Positions 50,543-60,921 are shown, numbered from the stretch's first letter. The stretch: 64,000 bases of DNA from Melanopsichium pennsylvanicum (GCA_900208305.1 OAPG01000013.1:434001-498000); one strand, 5' to 3'. Notes: generated from the letters alone by a model not told the origin. Numbers and translations are program-made.

Positions 50543-53413
50543 TCAAATTAACGCTTTAATATCATGAATGATAACAGCTTCAGTACTCGATCCCATCCAA
50601 CCTCTATCCCCCGAAGCCGATATCAAAAATTTACAACTCGCATCCATCAAAACACTCGAAAGACTTGCACCATGATGACCCGCAACAATTTTAAATCCAA
50701 CTCTCGCTTCTCCACTCATGGTTGGTGTTGGAACAAACTTTGTATCCCACAACCTAATGTTATCGTAACTACCACAAACAATATGTCTCGCGTTCGGCAT
50801 CGAAGCTAAACAATATACTGGACCTGATCCCGTTGGCAATCTTAAAGATCGAATATGATTCGGTCTAGATGATGGCATACGTAAATCCCATTCATCCACC
50901 AATTCGTTTCTTCGTCCAACAAAAACTTTGTCTCCCGTAGAATCAAAGATAGCCGACTGACACCAAGGTGGCACCTTACTCGGCAAAGGTAAAGAATGTA
51001 CACCTTTTGCAACACCATCTGAAGTAGTATAATTGTGACATCGAAGATCCCACAATATGACTTGTCCTGAAAGCGATGTGGACAGCATCACATCCCGACT
51101 GAATGTGGAAAGAGGAGCATCAAACGACGAGGCGATAGAAAATCCGCCAAATGCTGGTTTGGGAAGCGGTTTCTTGGGTGGTCCTGTACTTGATGCAGCG
51201 CCGCCACTAGCTGTTGCTGTCCCTGATGCTGTTGTTGTCGCTGTTGCTGATGTCGATTTGGAAGCCTTTTCAAGAGCTATTGCAGAAGGCGTGCTAGAAC
51301 AAGGCAAAGCGATCGACAATGATGGCGAAGCAATTCCCATCATTGTACCATTGGTTCCCAATATACTGTTGGGAGAAGGTATCCTGACCATCGACCTTCC
51401 AGCCAGTGGCATATCTTCATCACTCGATCCATCATCGTCATCTTCATTCTCCCCTTCCGCATCTCCGTCGGCATCCGCATCCATATCCGCATCTGCATCT
51501 GCGTCTTCATCATCTCCACCAAACAACGAATCATCACCATCACTGTCCTCCCCTCCACCACCGCCTTCTCCTCCTCCCGCCTTCCCACCTGAAGCATTAT
51601 TCTCCTTCTTTAATCCCACTCCTTGCTCCTTGTCATTTGCACCCGAAGATGGCGGTGGAGTATCCCCACCAAACAAATCATCATCATCCTCATCCGCTCC
51701 TGCCACCATGAGACCTCCAGCCGTAGTCCCAGTCGCGTTGGCAGTCACACCGTCCAGTCTCGTCCCATCCGCTTTAGTCATTCCACTACCGTCCAGCGAC
51801 ATACCCAAACTGGCATTGAGTTCGGCTTCAAACGCCAACTCTTCTTCAGTGGGATCATCGCCAGGTACACCCGATGATGCACCCGAAGCGTCGATTTCTT
51901 TCTTGATAGATGTTGATGCAGATGAGTCAACGGGCTTTTCAGAGGACGATGATGCAACAGCAGGAACGGGAGTGGTAGCCTTCTTGTCAGACATCGAGAA
52001 AACGTTGGATGAAGCGTCATTGTTGTTGGACATCGTACTGTCCGTTGCCAATTCTGACAGGGTGGTGCTGTCATTTGCTTTCAAATTGTCGTCTGCTGTC
52101 GACTTCTCTGATGACATGGATGTTTCCCCGTTCTTTTCGGACCTTTCGTTTGCGTGTGAACCATTTTCTGCTATTTTGCTGGAATGTGAATCTCCTAATG
52201 GCAATGTAGGGGCATCTGCTTGCTTGGCATCGGCATCCTTGTTCTGGTCTGTCCCATCCGCGGAAGCTGACTTGAAAGTCTCCTCTTCATCCTCTTTCGC
52301 CACTTGGCTGACCTCCTGCTCTGCATCTTCCTCACCGCGATCCGGAGTTCCAACCCGCCCTTCATTCCTCGCTTTATCCTCTTGATCCTCCAGCGCCTCG
52401 ACATCATTGTTCCCTGCAGCAGATGCATGTACCGACACGCCCGACCTCTCGCGTTGGTGTGAAATCGGCCTAAAACTCAAACCGCTGATCTGTCCAGCAA
52501 ATCCATCAAAACTCCGAACAATTTTACCGGTATTCAAGTCCCACTGATGAACGCTCTGATCCCAGCCGCCCGAGATCATGGTTGTCTCGTCTGACGTCAA
52601 AGCTAGCGCTGAAACGGCACCTTTATGTTTCCTAAACACATGGCGTGTTGACCCAGGATCATGACGAATGGTGCAGAGATGGATGTTGCCTGATTCGGAA
52701 CCACTTAGACCCCACAGTGCGTCCTGCTGAATTGCGAGGCTGTGGATAACACCGACTAGTCTATCCTTGTCCGGTAAGTGGGACTGTGAGAATGCATTGC
52801 TGTTGGAGGAAGAGGATGATGACGATGATATTGAGGACGAAGTGGGGAGGTGTTCTTCATGAGGCCAGAATGCTGTGAGGTTACCACCGCGGGTGATGCC
52901 TTCGACGAAACCATGTCGAACGTTTTGAGTGAGCATGGTCTTGCCATTCATAGTAGCATGGATGTTGTACTTGCGAACGAACCCGTCACTGCCGCCGGTG
53001 AGGAGCGTTTGGCCGTCGAGCGACAGAGCCATGGCGTGAATTTGGGACGAATGTGGAGCTGCAGCCAATGGTTCGATCTGATATCCCGTAGAAGTGGTGA
53101 TGGAGGCAGGTGAGGGGCGAAAGAGAGATCGGCGTTGTTGAACTTTGCGTAGATAGGTGGCCGAGGATAGGACGTCGTCGGTAGTGCGGGTGGGAGTCCT
53201 AGCAAGGCCAGTGCGAGAGGCAGCGACAGAGGCATCGTCGGCATCGCCATCGCCATCGTCTTCGTCATCATCATCAGCATCGGCGGACGCATCATCGGCA
53301 TCCATATCGTCATCATCCTCGTCTGCATCGCCATCGCCGTCGTCCTCGTCATAGTCTGGTTCTTCGATGGGCTCGTGCTCGTGATCATCGTCCATTTCTA
53401 TATCGTCGTCCAT
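50543..53413 (-). CDS. SPT8: SPT8-like WD40 subunit of SAGA
   Basis: Spt8 is a SAGA subunit that contacts TBP. The product is 956 aa from ATG 53413 (MDDDIEMDDDHEHE). The open frame extends upstream without an ATG. The first 90 residues are strongly acidic (Asp/Ala/Gly). WD40 units follow: IHAMALSLDGQTLLTGGSDGFVRKYNI, then LWGLSGSESGNIHL and TMISGGWDQSVHQWDLNTGKIVRSFDG. After a roughly 450-residue Ser/Glu/Asp-rich insert (about 314-767), WD40 units resume (MLSTSLSGQVILWDLR, VFVGRRNELVDEWDLRMPSSRPNHIRSLRLPTGSGPVYCLA, HIVCGSYDNIRLWD). It is larger than yeast Spt8 (602 aa) because of the insert. Confidence 0.85.
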   Translation of the reverse strand: MDDDIEMDDDHEHEPIEEPDYDEDDGDGDADEDDDDMDADDASADADDDDEDDGDGDADDASVAASRTGLARTPTRTTDDVLSSATYLRKVQQRRSLFRPSPASITTSTGYQIEPLAAAPHSSQIHAMALSLDGQTLLTGGSDGFVRKYNIHATMNGKTMLTQNVRHGFVEGITRGGNLTAFWPHEEHLPTSSSISSSSSSSSNSNAFSQSHLPDKDRLVGVIHSLAIQQDALWGLSGSESGNIHLCTIRHDPGSTRHVFRKHKGAVSALALTSDETTMISGGWDQSVHQWDLNTGKIVRSFDGFAGQISGLSFRPISHQRERSGVSVHASAAGNNDVEALEDQEDKARNEGRVGTPDRGEEDAEQEVSQVAKEDEEETFKSASADGTDQNKDADAKQADAPTLPLGDSHSSKIAENGSHANERSEKNGETSMSSEKSTADDNLKANDSTTLSELATDSTMSNNNDASSNVFSMSDKKATTPVPAVASSSSEKPVDSSASTSIKKEIDASGASSGVPGDDPTEEELAFEAELNASLGMSLDGSGMTKADGTRLDGVTANATGTTAGGLMVAGADEDDDDLFGGDTPPPSSGANDKEQGVGLKKENNASGGKAGGGEGGGGGEDSDGDDSLFGGDDEDADADADMDADADGDAEGENEDDDDGSSDEDMPLAGRSMVRIPSPNSILGTNGTMMGIASPSLSIALPCSSTPSAIALEKASKSTSATATTTASGTATASGGAASSTGPPKKPLPKPAFGGFSIASSFDAPLSTFSRDVMLSTSLSGQVILWDLRCHNYTTSDGVAKGVHSLPLPSKVPPWCQSAIFDSTGDKVFVGRRNELVDEWDLRMPSSRPNHIRSLRLPTGSGPVYCLASMPNARHIVCGSYDNIRLWDTKFVPTPTMSGEARVGFKIVAGHHGASLSSVLMDASCKFLISASGDRGWMGSSTEAVIIHDIKALI

Positions 53414-54250
53414 GGTTGGAATGATTAGCTGACTAACAGGGCGTTCGATTGCAAGGTGGCGCAGAATATACGAAGTTGTGATGTCGGTGTTGGCATCAGT
53501 GCTGTTAACAGGACCTGCGGCGGAAGTCAGCACAAGTTCGCTTGGCAATACCGGGGTGTTAAATCTGAGTAGGCGGCGAAAGCAGCACGAATTTTGTTAC
53601 AATCGTGATGCTGAATAGAACAAACGTCCTCCACAGGTATATGGCGGCGATAAGGTAGCTGCCAAGATACGTTGATGAGGTTGTAGATGTTCTGAGATAG
53701 CCAGCACGTTGAGATTGACTATCAGTATGAACTTAGTTGGATGGTTGGACGTGGGGAAGGAATCGTGAATATTGGCCAAAACGCGTAATGATTATGTGAT
53801 CATTGGATTTCTGCACAGTGATTTCGCGAGAAGAGTGTACTTTAAGAGTGTACTTTATCGGGGTCTGCACGTTGAATCGGGAAAGACACGACACGATACT
53901 GTATTCTAATCTGGATTGGAGCCATGGAATCTTGGCAGGCGTGCATGGTCCAAGCTTGCTAAACTACACAACAATAATCACAGAATAATCACAGAGTTGT
54001 GAATGTGAATGGGAATGTGAATGTGAATTTACCTGCCAAAAGTGAATCGCAGAGTCGGGTCGAAAGGGGCTCAAATCGTGCAGTTGGGTCGGTCCCTTAC
54101 TATCTCATCCACCACCTTGATCATCGTTGTTTGGTATTTTTGTCTCTCAACCATTTCTACCCCTCTTCAAATATCATCTCGCAGATCAACTCTTTGAACA
54201 CCGAGCTTACCAGGCGGCCGTGCATCTTCGTCACCAAACTTTGTTCCACA
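53414..54250. promoter_or_regulatory. Divergent promoter region SPT8 / VMA8
   Basis: Contains direct repeats: AAGAGTGTACTTT twice at about 53831-53858, AATAATCACAG twice at about 53970-53994, and GTGAAT-type hexamers at 53999-54029. No other gene is seen. Confidence 0.6.
53999..54029 (+). repeat. GTGAAT hexanucleotide tandem repeat
   Basis: About five units, one of them GGGAAT, about 220 bp before the VMA8 ATG. Confidence 0.85.
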
Positions 54251-55207
54251 ATGTCTTCCGGCAAAGGCCAGCGAGAGGCCGTGTTCCCAACACGTCAAGC
54301 CCTTGGCTCCACCAAAATCCGTCTCAAAGGTGCCCAAACCGGTCACTCGCTCCTCAAGAAGAAAGCTGATGCGCTTACCAAACGATTCCGAACCATTACG
54401 CATAAGATTGACGAAGCCAAACGTAAGATGGGCAAAGTGATGCAACAAGCCTCGTTCTCCCTCGCCGAAGTTCAATATGCCACCGGCGACATTGGTTACA
54501 TTGTTCAAGAATCCGTCAAATCCGCATCGTTCCGAGTTCGAGCCAAACAAGAGAATGTTTCTGGCGTCATTCTTCCAGCATTCGAAGCCGACATCAAAGG
54601 CGATAAGAACACTGCTGGTAGTAGCGAGTTTGCTCTCACCGGTTTGAGTAGGGGTGGTCAACAGGTCAACAAGGCTCGTGAAACTTATACAAAGGCACTC
54701 AAAGTTTTGGTCGAATTGGCAAGTCTTCAAACCGCATTCGTTATTCTGGATGAAGTCATCAGGATGACCAACAGGAGAGTGAATGCCATCGAGCACGTCA
54801 TCATCCCAAGATTGGAGAACACCATCAGTTATATTGTCAGCGAGTTGGACGAGGCGGACAGGGAGGAGTTCTTTAGGTTGAAGAAGGTTCAGGCAAAAAA
54901 GAAAGAAAAGGCTCAAGCAAGTGATAGAGCTAAGGCAAATGCGCACAAGGCTGATCAAAACCAGAAAGATGAGGATGAGCAGGATGGTGGAGATGAGGAT
55001 GCGGATGCACCAGACCAAGGCAAAGATTGCCAAGATGAAAACGATGCAACAGCTAGTGCAGATGCAGAAGCTAAGAAGAAGAAAAAGAACAAGAGAAAGA
55101 AGAAAATCGCCGATGCTAGCCATGGTGGAGAAGGTGATGACAAAGAACAAGAACAGGGTGGTAAGGACTTGTTGTCCGGTGGTAAGGATGAGGATGTCAT
55201 TTTCTAG
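54251..55207 (+). CDS. VMA8: V-type proton ATPase subunit D
   Basis: Central-stalk subunit of the V1 sector that couples ATP hydrolysis to rotation in the vacuolar proton pump. The product is 318 aa from ATG 54251 (CACAATGTC context). The frame upstream is open but carries no conserved sequence. Family blocks are [96 protein letters not shown] and [15 protein letters not shown]. About 90 residues of Lys/Glu/Asp-rich low-complexity sequence follow. The extreme C-terminus DEDVIF is like fungal Vma8, so the charged region appears to be an insertion before a conserved end. Confidence 0.96.
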   Translation: MSSGKGQREAVFPTRQALGSTKIRLKGAQTGHSLLKKKADALTKRFRTITHKIDEAKRKMGKVMQQASFSLAEVQYATGDIGYIVQESVKSASFRVRAKQENVSGVILPAFEADIKGDKNTAGSSEFALTGLSRGGQQVNKARETYTKALKVLVELASLQTAFVILDEVIRMTNRRVNAIEHVIIPRLENTISYIVSELDEADREEFFRLKKVQAKKKEKAQASDRAKANAHKADQNQKDEDEQDGGDEDADAPDQGKDCQDENDATASADAEAKKKKKNKRKKKIADASHGGEGDDKEQEQGGKDLLSGGKDEDVIF

Positions 55208-55434
55208 TTGCGGTTCCATCGTTCCCATTCGCTCTGCACCATTTCAACGTTATTTTTTGGACCCATGTCTCATCGTACCTCTTCTTGTTTGCATATTGTC
55301 TTTTATGTTCGAATTTACGCACATTTTTTTCGGTTTTATCTGTGTCAATCGTCTCAGTGTGTGGAAAATTTTCGTGATACGTGAGCTTATCAATGGCATT
55401 GTTCGAGCAGTTTTGAGGTTTTGATAGGATTGCT

Positions 55435-57036
55435 TCATGACCAGCAAGCACTGATTAACAAACTGAATCCAGCGCCAACGACCACTCCGAGAGTGGAAGC
55501 AAACACCAATTGATCTTCTTGCTCTCTTTTGCTCCTCCTTGTTTTTGCGTCTTGTGGCTCTTCGCTCGGGATGAATTTTTGTACAGCAGCAGGTGGTAGC
55601 GTTTTTGCTTCCTTCTGTGTCTGCACCAATGTCATTTCAGATGGTTTGAATTTCTTTTCAGCTTCATCGTTTTGCACTTCTCTTTCCAGTGATGAGGAAA
55701 TGGGCGCAGCATCCAACCTCGATTTGAACTCGTCTATGCTCTCCAATATCAATTCTCTACTCTGCTCCTCTGCCCTAACCAGCCTCTCTTCAAAAGTTTG
55801 CGCCAACCTTTTCCTTTTGTACGGTTCCACCAACAAGATGGCGAGTATGAACAAGAACGCATTCAATCCGGCAACAATCAGACTACCGTACGTGCTCATA
55901 CCTCTCATCTTTTCGCTCCAAATCTGTTCTTCGTGGTATCTCACCATGATTGCCTTCATCATTTCATCGAATGCTGTTTCCACCTCTGATTCGCATCGTT
56001 CGAGTTCCTTTTCAGCTGTTTGTTCTTGACGCGAGAGTGCATGTTCTGTACGCAAGAGTTGGGTGTAGCGAGACAAGTCGGTTTCGGTCCAATCGTTTTT
56101 GCGCGATAACAGATCATTTGTTTCCCGTTGCGACGTACTTCGATTCTGCACTGCAGAAAGATAAGTTTTCTTGGCAAAAACTGCTTGCTCACGCTTGGTA
56201 TCGAGTGCTTTTTCAAGACCAGTGATGCGCAATTTGAGCTCTTCGATCTGCGCATACCCGCTATACGTGTTGTATTGCGCAGAAAGGTTGGATAGTCTAG
56301 ACCGAAGGTCAGACGTTAGCTTGTGGGTATGCGCAGTGGCCTTTTCGAGAGCTTGTGAGAGGGCTGCGGACGAGTTGAGGGCGTCAAATTTGGGCAAGGT
56401 GGATGAGGCTTGGCGTAGACGGTCGATGATACTTTGTTGTTGGGAGAAGGTTGAGCTTGGTCTATTTGTGGTATCGGGGTGAGAAGAAGATGAAGCGTGC
56501 TGCGATGAGGTTTGCGCTGCCGAATCTGACAGGTGAGAAGATCTTACACCATATTCTGGAGGTGGGGAAGATGAGGGAGACATGGTTCCTGACGCGGCTG
56601 ATGGCTCGTTTGCTTCTGTTGTTGATGAAGTTTGAGATGACTTTGATATCTGTGGTTCGGCAGCAAACATATCACGGTTGGGTGTTGGCTGCTCTGCTAG
56701 GGTGTGAGAGTGCGTTGTATCTTTGTGCGAGCTTGCAATCTCGCAGCTATTGGTTGGACCGGTTCCTTTTTTGTTATCCGCATCGAATCGAGCTGTTGAG
56801 CTGGAGAAGGTGCGAGAGGGCATGATAGACCTGCGAGCGCCAGTCAAAGCACGCACATCGAGAGACGATTCCATTGTTTTTGTTGCACTGTGCGAGCCAA
56901 GTTGAAACCCATGATGGCTGCATGGTTCTGACCGAGATGTGCTCGAACTGGCCACAGCAGTTGCATCAGCTCTTGACGTGAATGTTGAGAACCTATATAG
57001 CGGCACAAGCACAACCCTTGTAATCTTATGTGACAT
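55435..57036 (-). CDS. SHE9: SHE9/MDM33 mitochondrial inner-membrane protein
   Basis: She9/Mdm33 controls mitochondrial inner-membrane shape and fission. The product is 533 aa. The N-terminus is basic and hydroxylated (MSHKITRVVLVPLYRFSTFTSRA), followed by a long Ser/Thr/Gln-rich linker. A coiled-coil domain lies at about 255-365 (AQIEELKLRITGLEKALDTKREQAVFAKKTYL). The first membrane segment is at about 382-405 (YGSLIVAGLNAFLFILAILLVEPYKRKRLAQTFEERL) and a second is at the C-terminus (LVFASTLGVVVGAGFSLLISAC). This coiled-coil and two-membrane-segment layout is that of the family. It is divergent from RFA3. Confidence 0.88.
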   Translation of the reverse strand: MSHKITRVVLVPLYRFSTFTSRADATAVASSSTSRSEPCSHHGFQLGSHSATKTMESSLDVRALTGARRSIMPSRTFSSSTARFDADNKKGTGPTNSCEIASSHKDTTHSHTLAEQPTPNRDMFAAEPQISKSSQTSSTTEANEPSAASGTMSPSSSPPPEYGVRSSHLSDSAAQTSSQHASSSSHPDTTNRPSSTFSQQQSIIDRLRQASSTLPKFDALNSSAALSQALEKATAHTHKLTSDLRSRLSNLSAQYNTYSGYAQIEELKLRITGLEKALDTKREQAVFAKKTYLSAVQNRSTSQRETNDLLSRKNDWTETDLSRYTQLLRTEHALSRQEQTAEKELERCESEVETAFDEMMKAIMVRYHEEQIWSEKMRGMSTYGSLIVAGLNAFLFILAILLVEPYKRKRLAQTFEERLVRAEEQSRELILESIDEFKSRLDAAPISSSLEREVQNDEAEKKFKPSEMTLVQTQKEAKTLPPAAVQKFIPSEEPQDAKTRRSKREQEDQLVFASTLGVVVGAGFSLLISACWS

Positions 57037-57567
57037 GTTTATGTGCCTTCTTTAGAGGGGACACAGTTGGGTGGAAGGGCGTTGGGTCGATTCAAGGTTG
57101 TGTATATGCATCGCCTGCACCTTTGAGCATTTTGAGTTGTTGATGGTTGCGAGTCAAGAAAGTGAAAGGACTCGCACACGAACAGAAAAGTGTCACTTTC
57201 GGCTTTGGTTTGACCCGATTCCCATCTTCCTAATCGGGTCCGCGCCCAAACATCCATTTACGCGTAAAGTGAGGCGGCGACGCGCCACACTCGTCCAACA
57301 CCCAACACTCGTGACTTTGTGTGTGAGCACTTGAAACTTAACTTTGACTCAGTCATGCTTTTGTGCTCATCATAGATATCTTCTTCATCCCACCGTCACC
57401 TTTGTGTTAACACTCAATCATTCTCTTGAAACACTTCACATCTTATTCTTGTCAAAATATTGATCCTTTGAATCTCTCACAAAGGTACAGTTTTCCTACG
57501 TTTCTCGAATCACACTCTACCACATCACCCTTCTCAGCCGATCATTACACGCACACACCTATACACA
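57037..57567. promoter_or_regulatory. Divergent promoter region SHE9 / RFA3 with MluI cell-cycle boxes
   Basis: ACGCGT at 57260-57265 and GACGCG at 57279-57284, about 290-310 bp upstream of the RFA3 ATG. MCB elements are known to control yeast replication genes including RFA. The role here is inferred. Confidence 0.45.
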
Positions 57568-58082
57568 ATGGACAAGCCCACTCCTATGATCAACAGCAAC
57601 ATGCTGTCCCAATACGCAAATCAAACTGTGCGCTTGGTAGGAAAGGTGCAAAAGATCACTGGCAATACACTGTTGCTCCAGACCTCGGATCTTGGCAACG
57701 TCGAAGTGGTGCTCACCCCGGACTCTGACATTAGTGGAAGCACCTTTGTCGAAGTCACCGGCAAAGTGAGCGAGGGTGGAAGCGGTATGGATGGATACCT
57801 TGTACGAGAATTCACTACCGTCGACTGTGGCGATAATGTCGGTAAGTATCTTTCTAACCTTTCTTATGGCACGAGAAGGTCGCAAAAAGGCATCATCGCA
57901 AACCCATTGGACAGACACCACAATGCTCACCCTCCTCCCCCCCCCCCTTTTTTCCCCTTTTGTGCTCCAACAATCCTGCCTTGTCTTTCATCCTTTAACT
58001 GTTCTACATAGACATGACACTGGTCGAAAACGTGGTCCAGATCTCTGCTTCTTTCCCACAACTCTTTTCCGGTTCTTCTTGA
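57568..58082 (+). CDS. RFA3: Replication protein A 14-kDa subunit (Rfa3)
   Basis: Smallest subunit of the single-stranded DNA-binding RPA trimer. Two exons: 57568-57841 and 58012-58082, with an intron at 57842-58011 (GTAAGT...CATAG). The split codon G|AC gives Asp, so the sequence runs CGDNV-D-MTLVENVVQISASFPQLF, matching the C-terminal trimerisation helix of the family. The protein is 114 aa, near the usual 121-122. The OB fold covers residues about 10-90: VRLVGKVQKITGNTLLLQTSDLGNVEVVL then TFVEVTGKV. Without splicing the frame ends at 58011. Confidence 0.93.
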
Positions 58083-58265
58083 CCTTTGCCAAATACACCA
58101 TCGCCACCACATCTCTTCATGTACAAAAAGTCTCATTCACTCTGAATCGCATCTCATACCGCACACTAAAACCTCGGCTATCGAAAAGGTCATGTTCCAT
58201 ATTAGACTGACCAGTGGATGTACTGTGGCACATCACGCATGATACACGCTGCCGAGCCTCGTATC

Positions 58266-60569
58266 TCAGCTAGCCTCGCCATTGTTAACCTTCTCTTTGT
58301 CCTCCAAATCCTCAATGTACTTGAGTCCACGCTGAAGCTCTAGCCATGGTTCTGTACCTTTGACATACCGCGCACCTAGCCATCCAAAAATTTTCTTCTC
58401 CGCCACCGCCGCCACAAATCCTAACCACAGAGCCGTATTGACCCTCCAACCCTCCTTTACTCTCGCATCTCGCCCATCCTCCTTTTCCGCTGAGGCCACG
58501 GCAACGCCAAACTTTTGCAGAAGTTCGTGCGCTTTCTTTTCATCCTGATTGCCGAGCAGGAATTCAAATTGACGCCTGCACACTCCCCTCACATCGCCAA
58601 GGCAAGGGCTGTTGCCAAAAAACGTATCAAAGTCAACCTTGGAACTCACACCCCACCTCCTAGCCGTGAGACTACCCACCAAAAATGCCAACTGCGGCGG
58701 TCGAAATGCCATCAAGTCTGTATACACCCCATAGGATCGGGTGTAGAGCACCAATTGCTTCTTGTTCCTCTGCTGCTGCCCGTCTACCTTTGACTCTACG
58801 TACAATCCTGGATCTGCCGGGTCTGTACTCTGCACACGTACCGACCACCAAGTTTCTGCTTCCTGTAGCTCTTCCAACTCTTTCATCCGTCTCTTGACCA
58901 TATCTTCAACATACCTCTTTGCAACCAATTCTGCCCATCCCGCTTCGGGATACACCAACCCTCCACTCGCCCCGTCTCCACTCTCTGAGCCTGCACTGAC
59001 ATTCGCACTCGCGTGTCTGTGTGGCTGAATCTTGTTCAACGGCGGCGGCAATCCATGACCGTCAAAGGTGGAAGAGGTCGCCGGTGTTTCCCCAGGTTGG
59101 ACCATTTCTGGACGTCCAAACGCATCAAGACGCTTTCTGAAATGCAGCTTACCCGCTTCCCACAGGATCCTCGCGAATGTCAAGAAAAGGTCCCACGGTT
59201 GGCGCAAGATAGCTGCATACAGTGTTGCTGGTGATAAAGGACGAACACAGCGGCCTGTATAAGCTGATAATGATGAAGACGATCCTGCTTTGACAGCTTG
59301 TGGAGATATCGAGTCCAACGTGGCCATGAGCTTCTTGACGAGCTTAGGTTTTCTTTTCACTTCAGATAAGGACGACGACGACGATTGAAGATCGTCATCG
59401 GCTTCTACAAGCAGTAGCAGCTTGATACCCAGATCGAAAGAATCTGATCGAGATGTAAATGGATTCCTGAGGAACAACCTATAGAATCCACCCCTATCGT
59501 TGAAGGGAGATACGTGGAAAGATCGTGGGAACGTCCATTGATGTCCATATCCCGTTCGCTTGTCCTCCATCGCATCTTCACCTTTACCCGCTTCGAGCAC
59601 GTAGATGTGACGCTCGCTGAAGGTGTTGTGCACCTCCAAGACTACCAACCAGAACGTTCCACTTTTCTCTTGCTCCTCGACCTGCTTGAATCCGATTTTG
59701 TCGCGGTTCAGTTTGTCATAGTCGTGAGGTCGAAAACAGTAGTGTACGGTGAGTGGATTGATGCCGGTGATTCCGGCAATTGAAGGCATTGTGACTGTCC
59801 ACACATGACCCAGCTCAGCTCTCCAGTGCTTGCCAGTGAAGTCTGCATCTTGTGGACCAACCGAGAGAAAGTGGCGTTCCCTGAGCTCGTAAGCAAGTTT
59901 CAGAAGAATAGATCCTGTAATCCATTTGGCTCTGTCGTTTGTCAACGATACCATCTGAGTGCTATCTTCCGACAGAGCGAGATGCGTGCGGAGGTACGCT
60001 TTGGGATGTAAAGCTGTGAGAGACCAGGTGTATCGATCGTTGCGGGCTCGTTTCTCTTCTAAGCGACGCCTCTCGATGCGCTCTGCTGCACGCATTTTCG
60101 CCTTCCAATCGTCCTTGCATCCTGCTTGCACCCCAACAGTGACCGGTGTCACGCCTCTCTTGGAAGCCAAATCGCCTTCATCGACAAACTCGGATACGAG
60201 CGCAGGACCTTTCCAAGCAAATGCATGGCCCGTATCGAGCTTGCGCGTTTCAAGCTTGTCCAGACGTAGAGCCAAATAGAGTGTGTTGTACTGAAACTTG
60301 TGCTGCGATTGTGTGGGGAGGAAACGTGCATGTCGAGTGATTGCTGGTACGACAAAGGACGAGGTGGACGTAGTTGCCGAAGGTGTGAAGAGTCGTTCGA
60401 GGAGAGAAGGGAGTCTTTGGAGTAGGATGATGCCAAGCAAGATGTAGAGCGGGATTGCTTTACGGGATGACAGAAAGTCGGAAGCGAGCCATGATGAGAT
60501 GGAAATCAGACTGCTGTTGTGAGCAAAAACAGACCAGGCGTGAGGGCCGGTTGCCGAGGCGTTGGACAT
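58266..60569 (-). CDS. DUF1365 family protein with N-terminal membrane segment
   Basis: Member of DUF1365, an uncharacterised family which in bacteria often lies beside cyclopropane-fatty-acid synthase genes. No such partner lies in this window. The product is 767 aa from ATG 60569. A hydrophobic segment lies near residues 38-53 (AIPLYILLGIILLQRL). Family blocks are HKFQYNTLYLALRLD, GINPLTVHYCFRPHDY, FWLVVLEVHNTFSERHIYVL, HQWTFPRSFHVSPFNDRGGFYRL and an IRQPW-like ILRQPWDLFLTFARILWEAGKLHFRKR. The C-terminal 350 residues (AELVAKRYVEDMVKRRM and onward) seem fungal-specific. Catalytic function is unknown. Confidence 0.82.
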   Translation of the reverse strand: MSNASATGPHAWSVFAHNSSLISISSWLASDFLSSRKAIPLYILLGIILLQRLPSLLERLFTPSATTSTSSFVVPAITRHARFLPTQSQHKFQYNTLYLALRLDKLETRKLDTGHAFAWKGPALVSEFVDEGDLASKRGVTPVTVGVQAGCKDDWKAKMRAAERIERRRLEEKRARNDRYTWSLTALHPKAYLRTHLALSEDSTQMVSLTNDRAKWITGSILLKLAYELRERHFLSVGPQDADFTGKHWRAELGHVWTVTMPSIAGITGINPLTVHYCFRPHDYDKLNRDKIGFKQVEEQEKSGTFWLVVLEVHNTFSERHIYVLEAGKGEDAMEDKRTGYGHQWTFPRSFHVSPFNDRGGFYRLFLRNPFTSRSDSFDLGIKLLLLVEADDDLQSSSSSLSEVKRKPKLVKKLMATLDSISPQAVKAGSSSSLSAYTGRCVRPLSPATLYAAILRQPWDLFLTFARILWEAGKLHFRKRLDAFGRPEMVQPGETPATSSTFDGHGLPPPLNKIQPHRHASANVSAGSESGDGASGGLVYPEAGWAELVAKRYVEDMVKRRMKELEELQEAETWWSVRVQSTDPADPGLYVESKVDGQQQRNKKQLVLYTRSYGVYTDLMAFRPPQLAFLVGSLTARRWGVSSKVDFDTFFGNSPCLGDVRGVCRRQFEFLLGNQDEKKAHELLQKFGVAVASAEKEDGRDARVKEGWRVNTALWLGFVAAVAEKKIFGWLGARYVKGTEPWLELQRGLKYIEDLEDKEKVNNGEAS

Positions 60570-60921
60570 GATATTGCTCGAGTTGTCTCTTTTTGAAATG
60601 ACGCTTGAGGATGATGTGCGACCGGCAAGCAAAGATGGGCTGATATTTAGAGATTGTAGTTAGTGTCAAATAGACCGCATTGTTTGGAGGATTCAGAAAG
60701 CGTGAATGTGGTTGATGAGAGAAGAGAAGAAAGCGAAGGCGATCCATGAAAGTTGTGCTGTAAATAAATTACTGTATGCGTCCACACGGATGTCCTACTT
60801 CAGCATCCATCATACCGTCCATCTTTCACTATTACTTGTCCTGATCCCATCTCAAATATCTTCGGCCGCACTTGTCTCCTCCCATTATTCCACCTATCTA
60901 ACAATCACAGGCTACGGAAAT
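60570..60921. promoter_or_regulatory. Divergent promoter region DUF1365 gene / DUF4604 gene
   Basis: 352 bp between the two start codons. No conserved element is recognised. Confidence 0.5.

Noticed and set aside
51057..52385. 442-codon Ser/Pro-rich frame on the plus strand
   Set aside because: It is antisense to SPT8; the composition is the complement of the Asp/Ser/Gly-rich insert, and it shows no domain.
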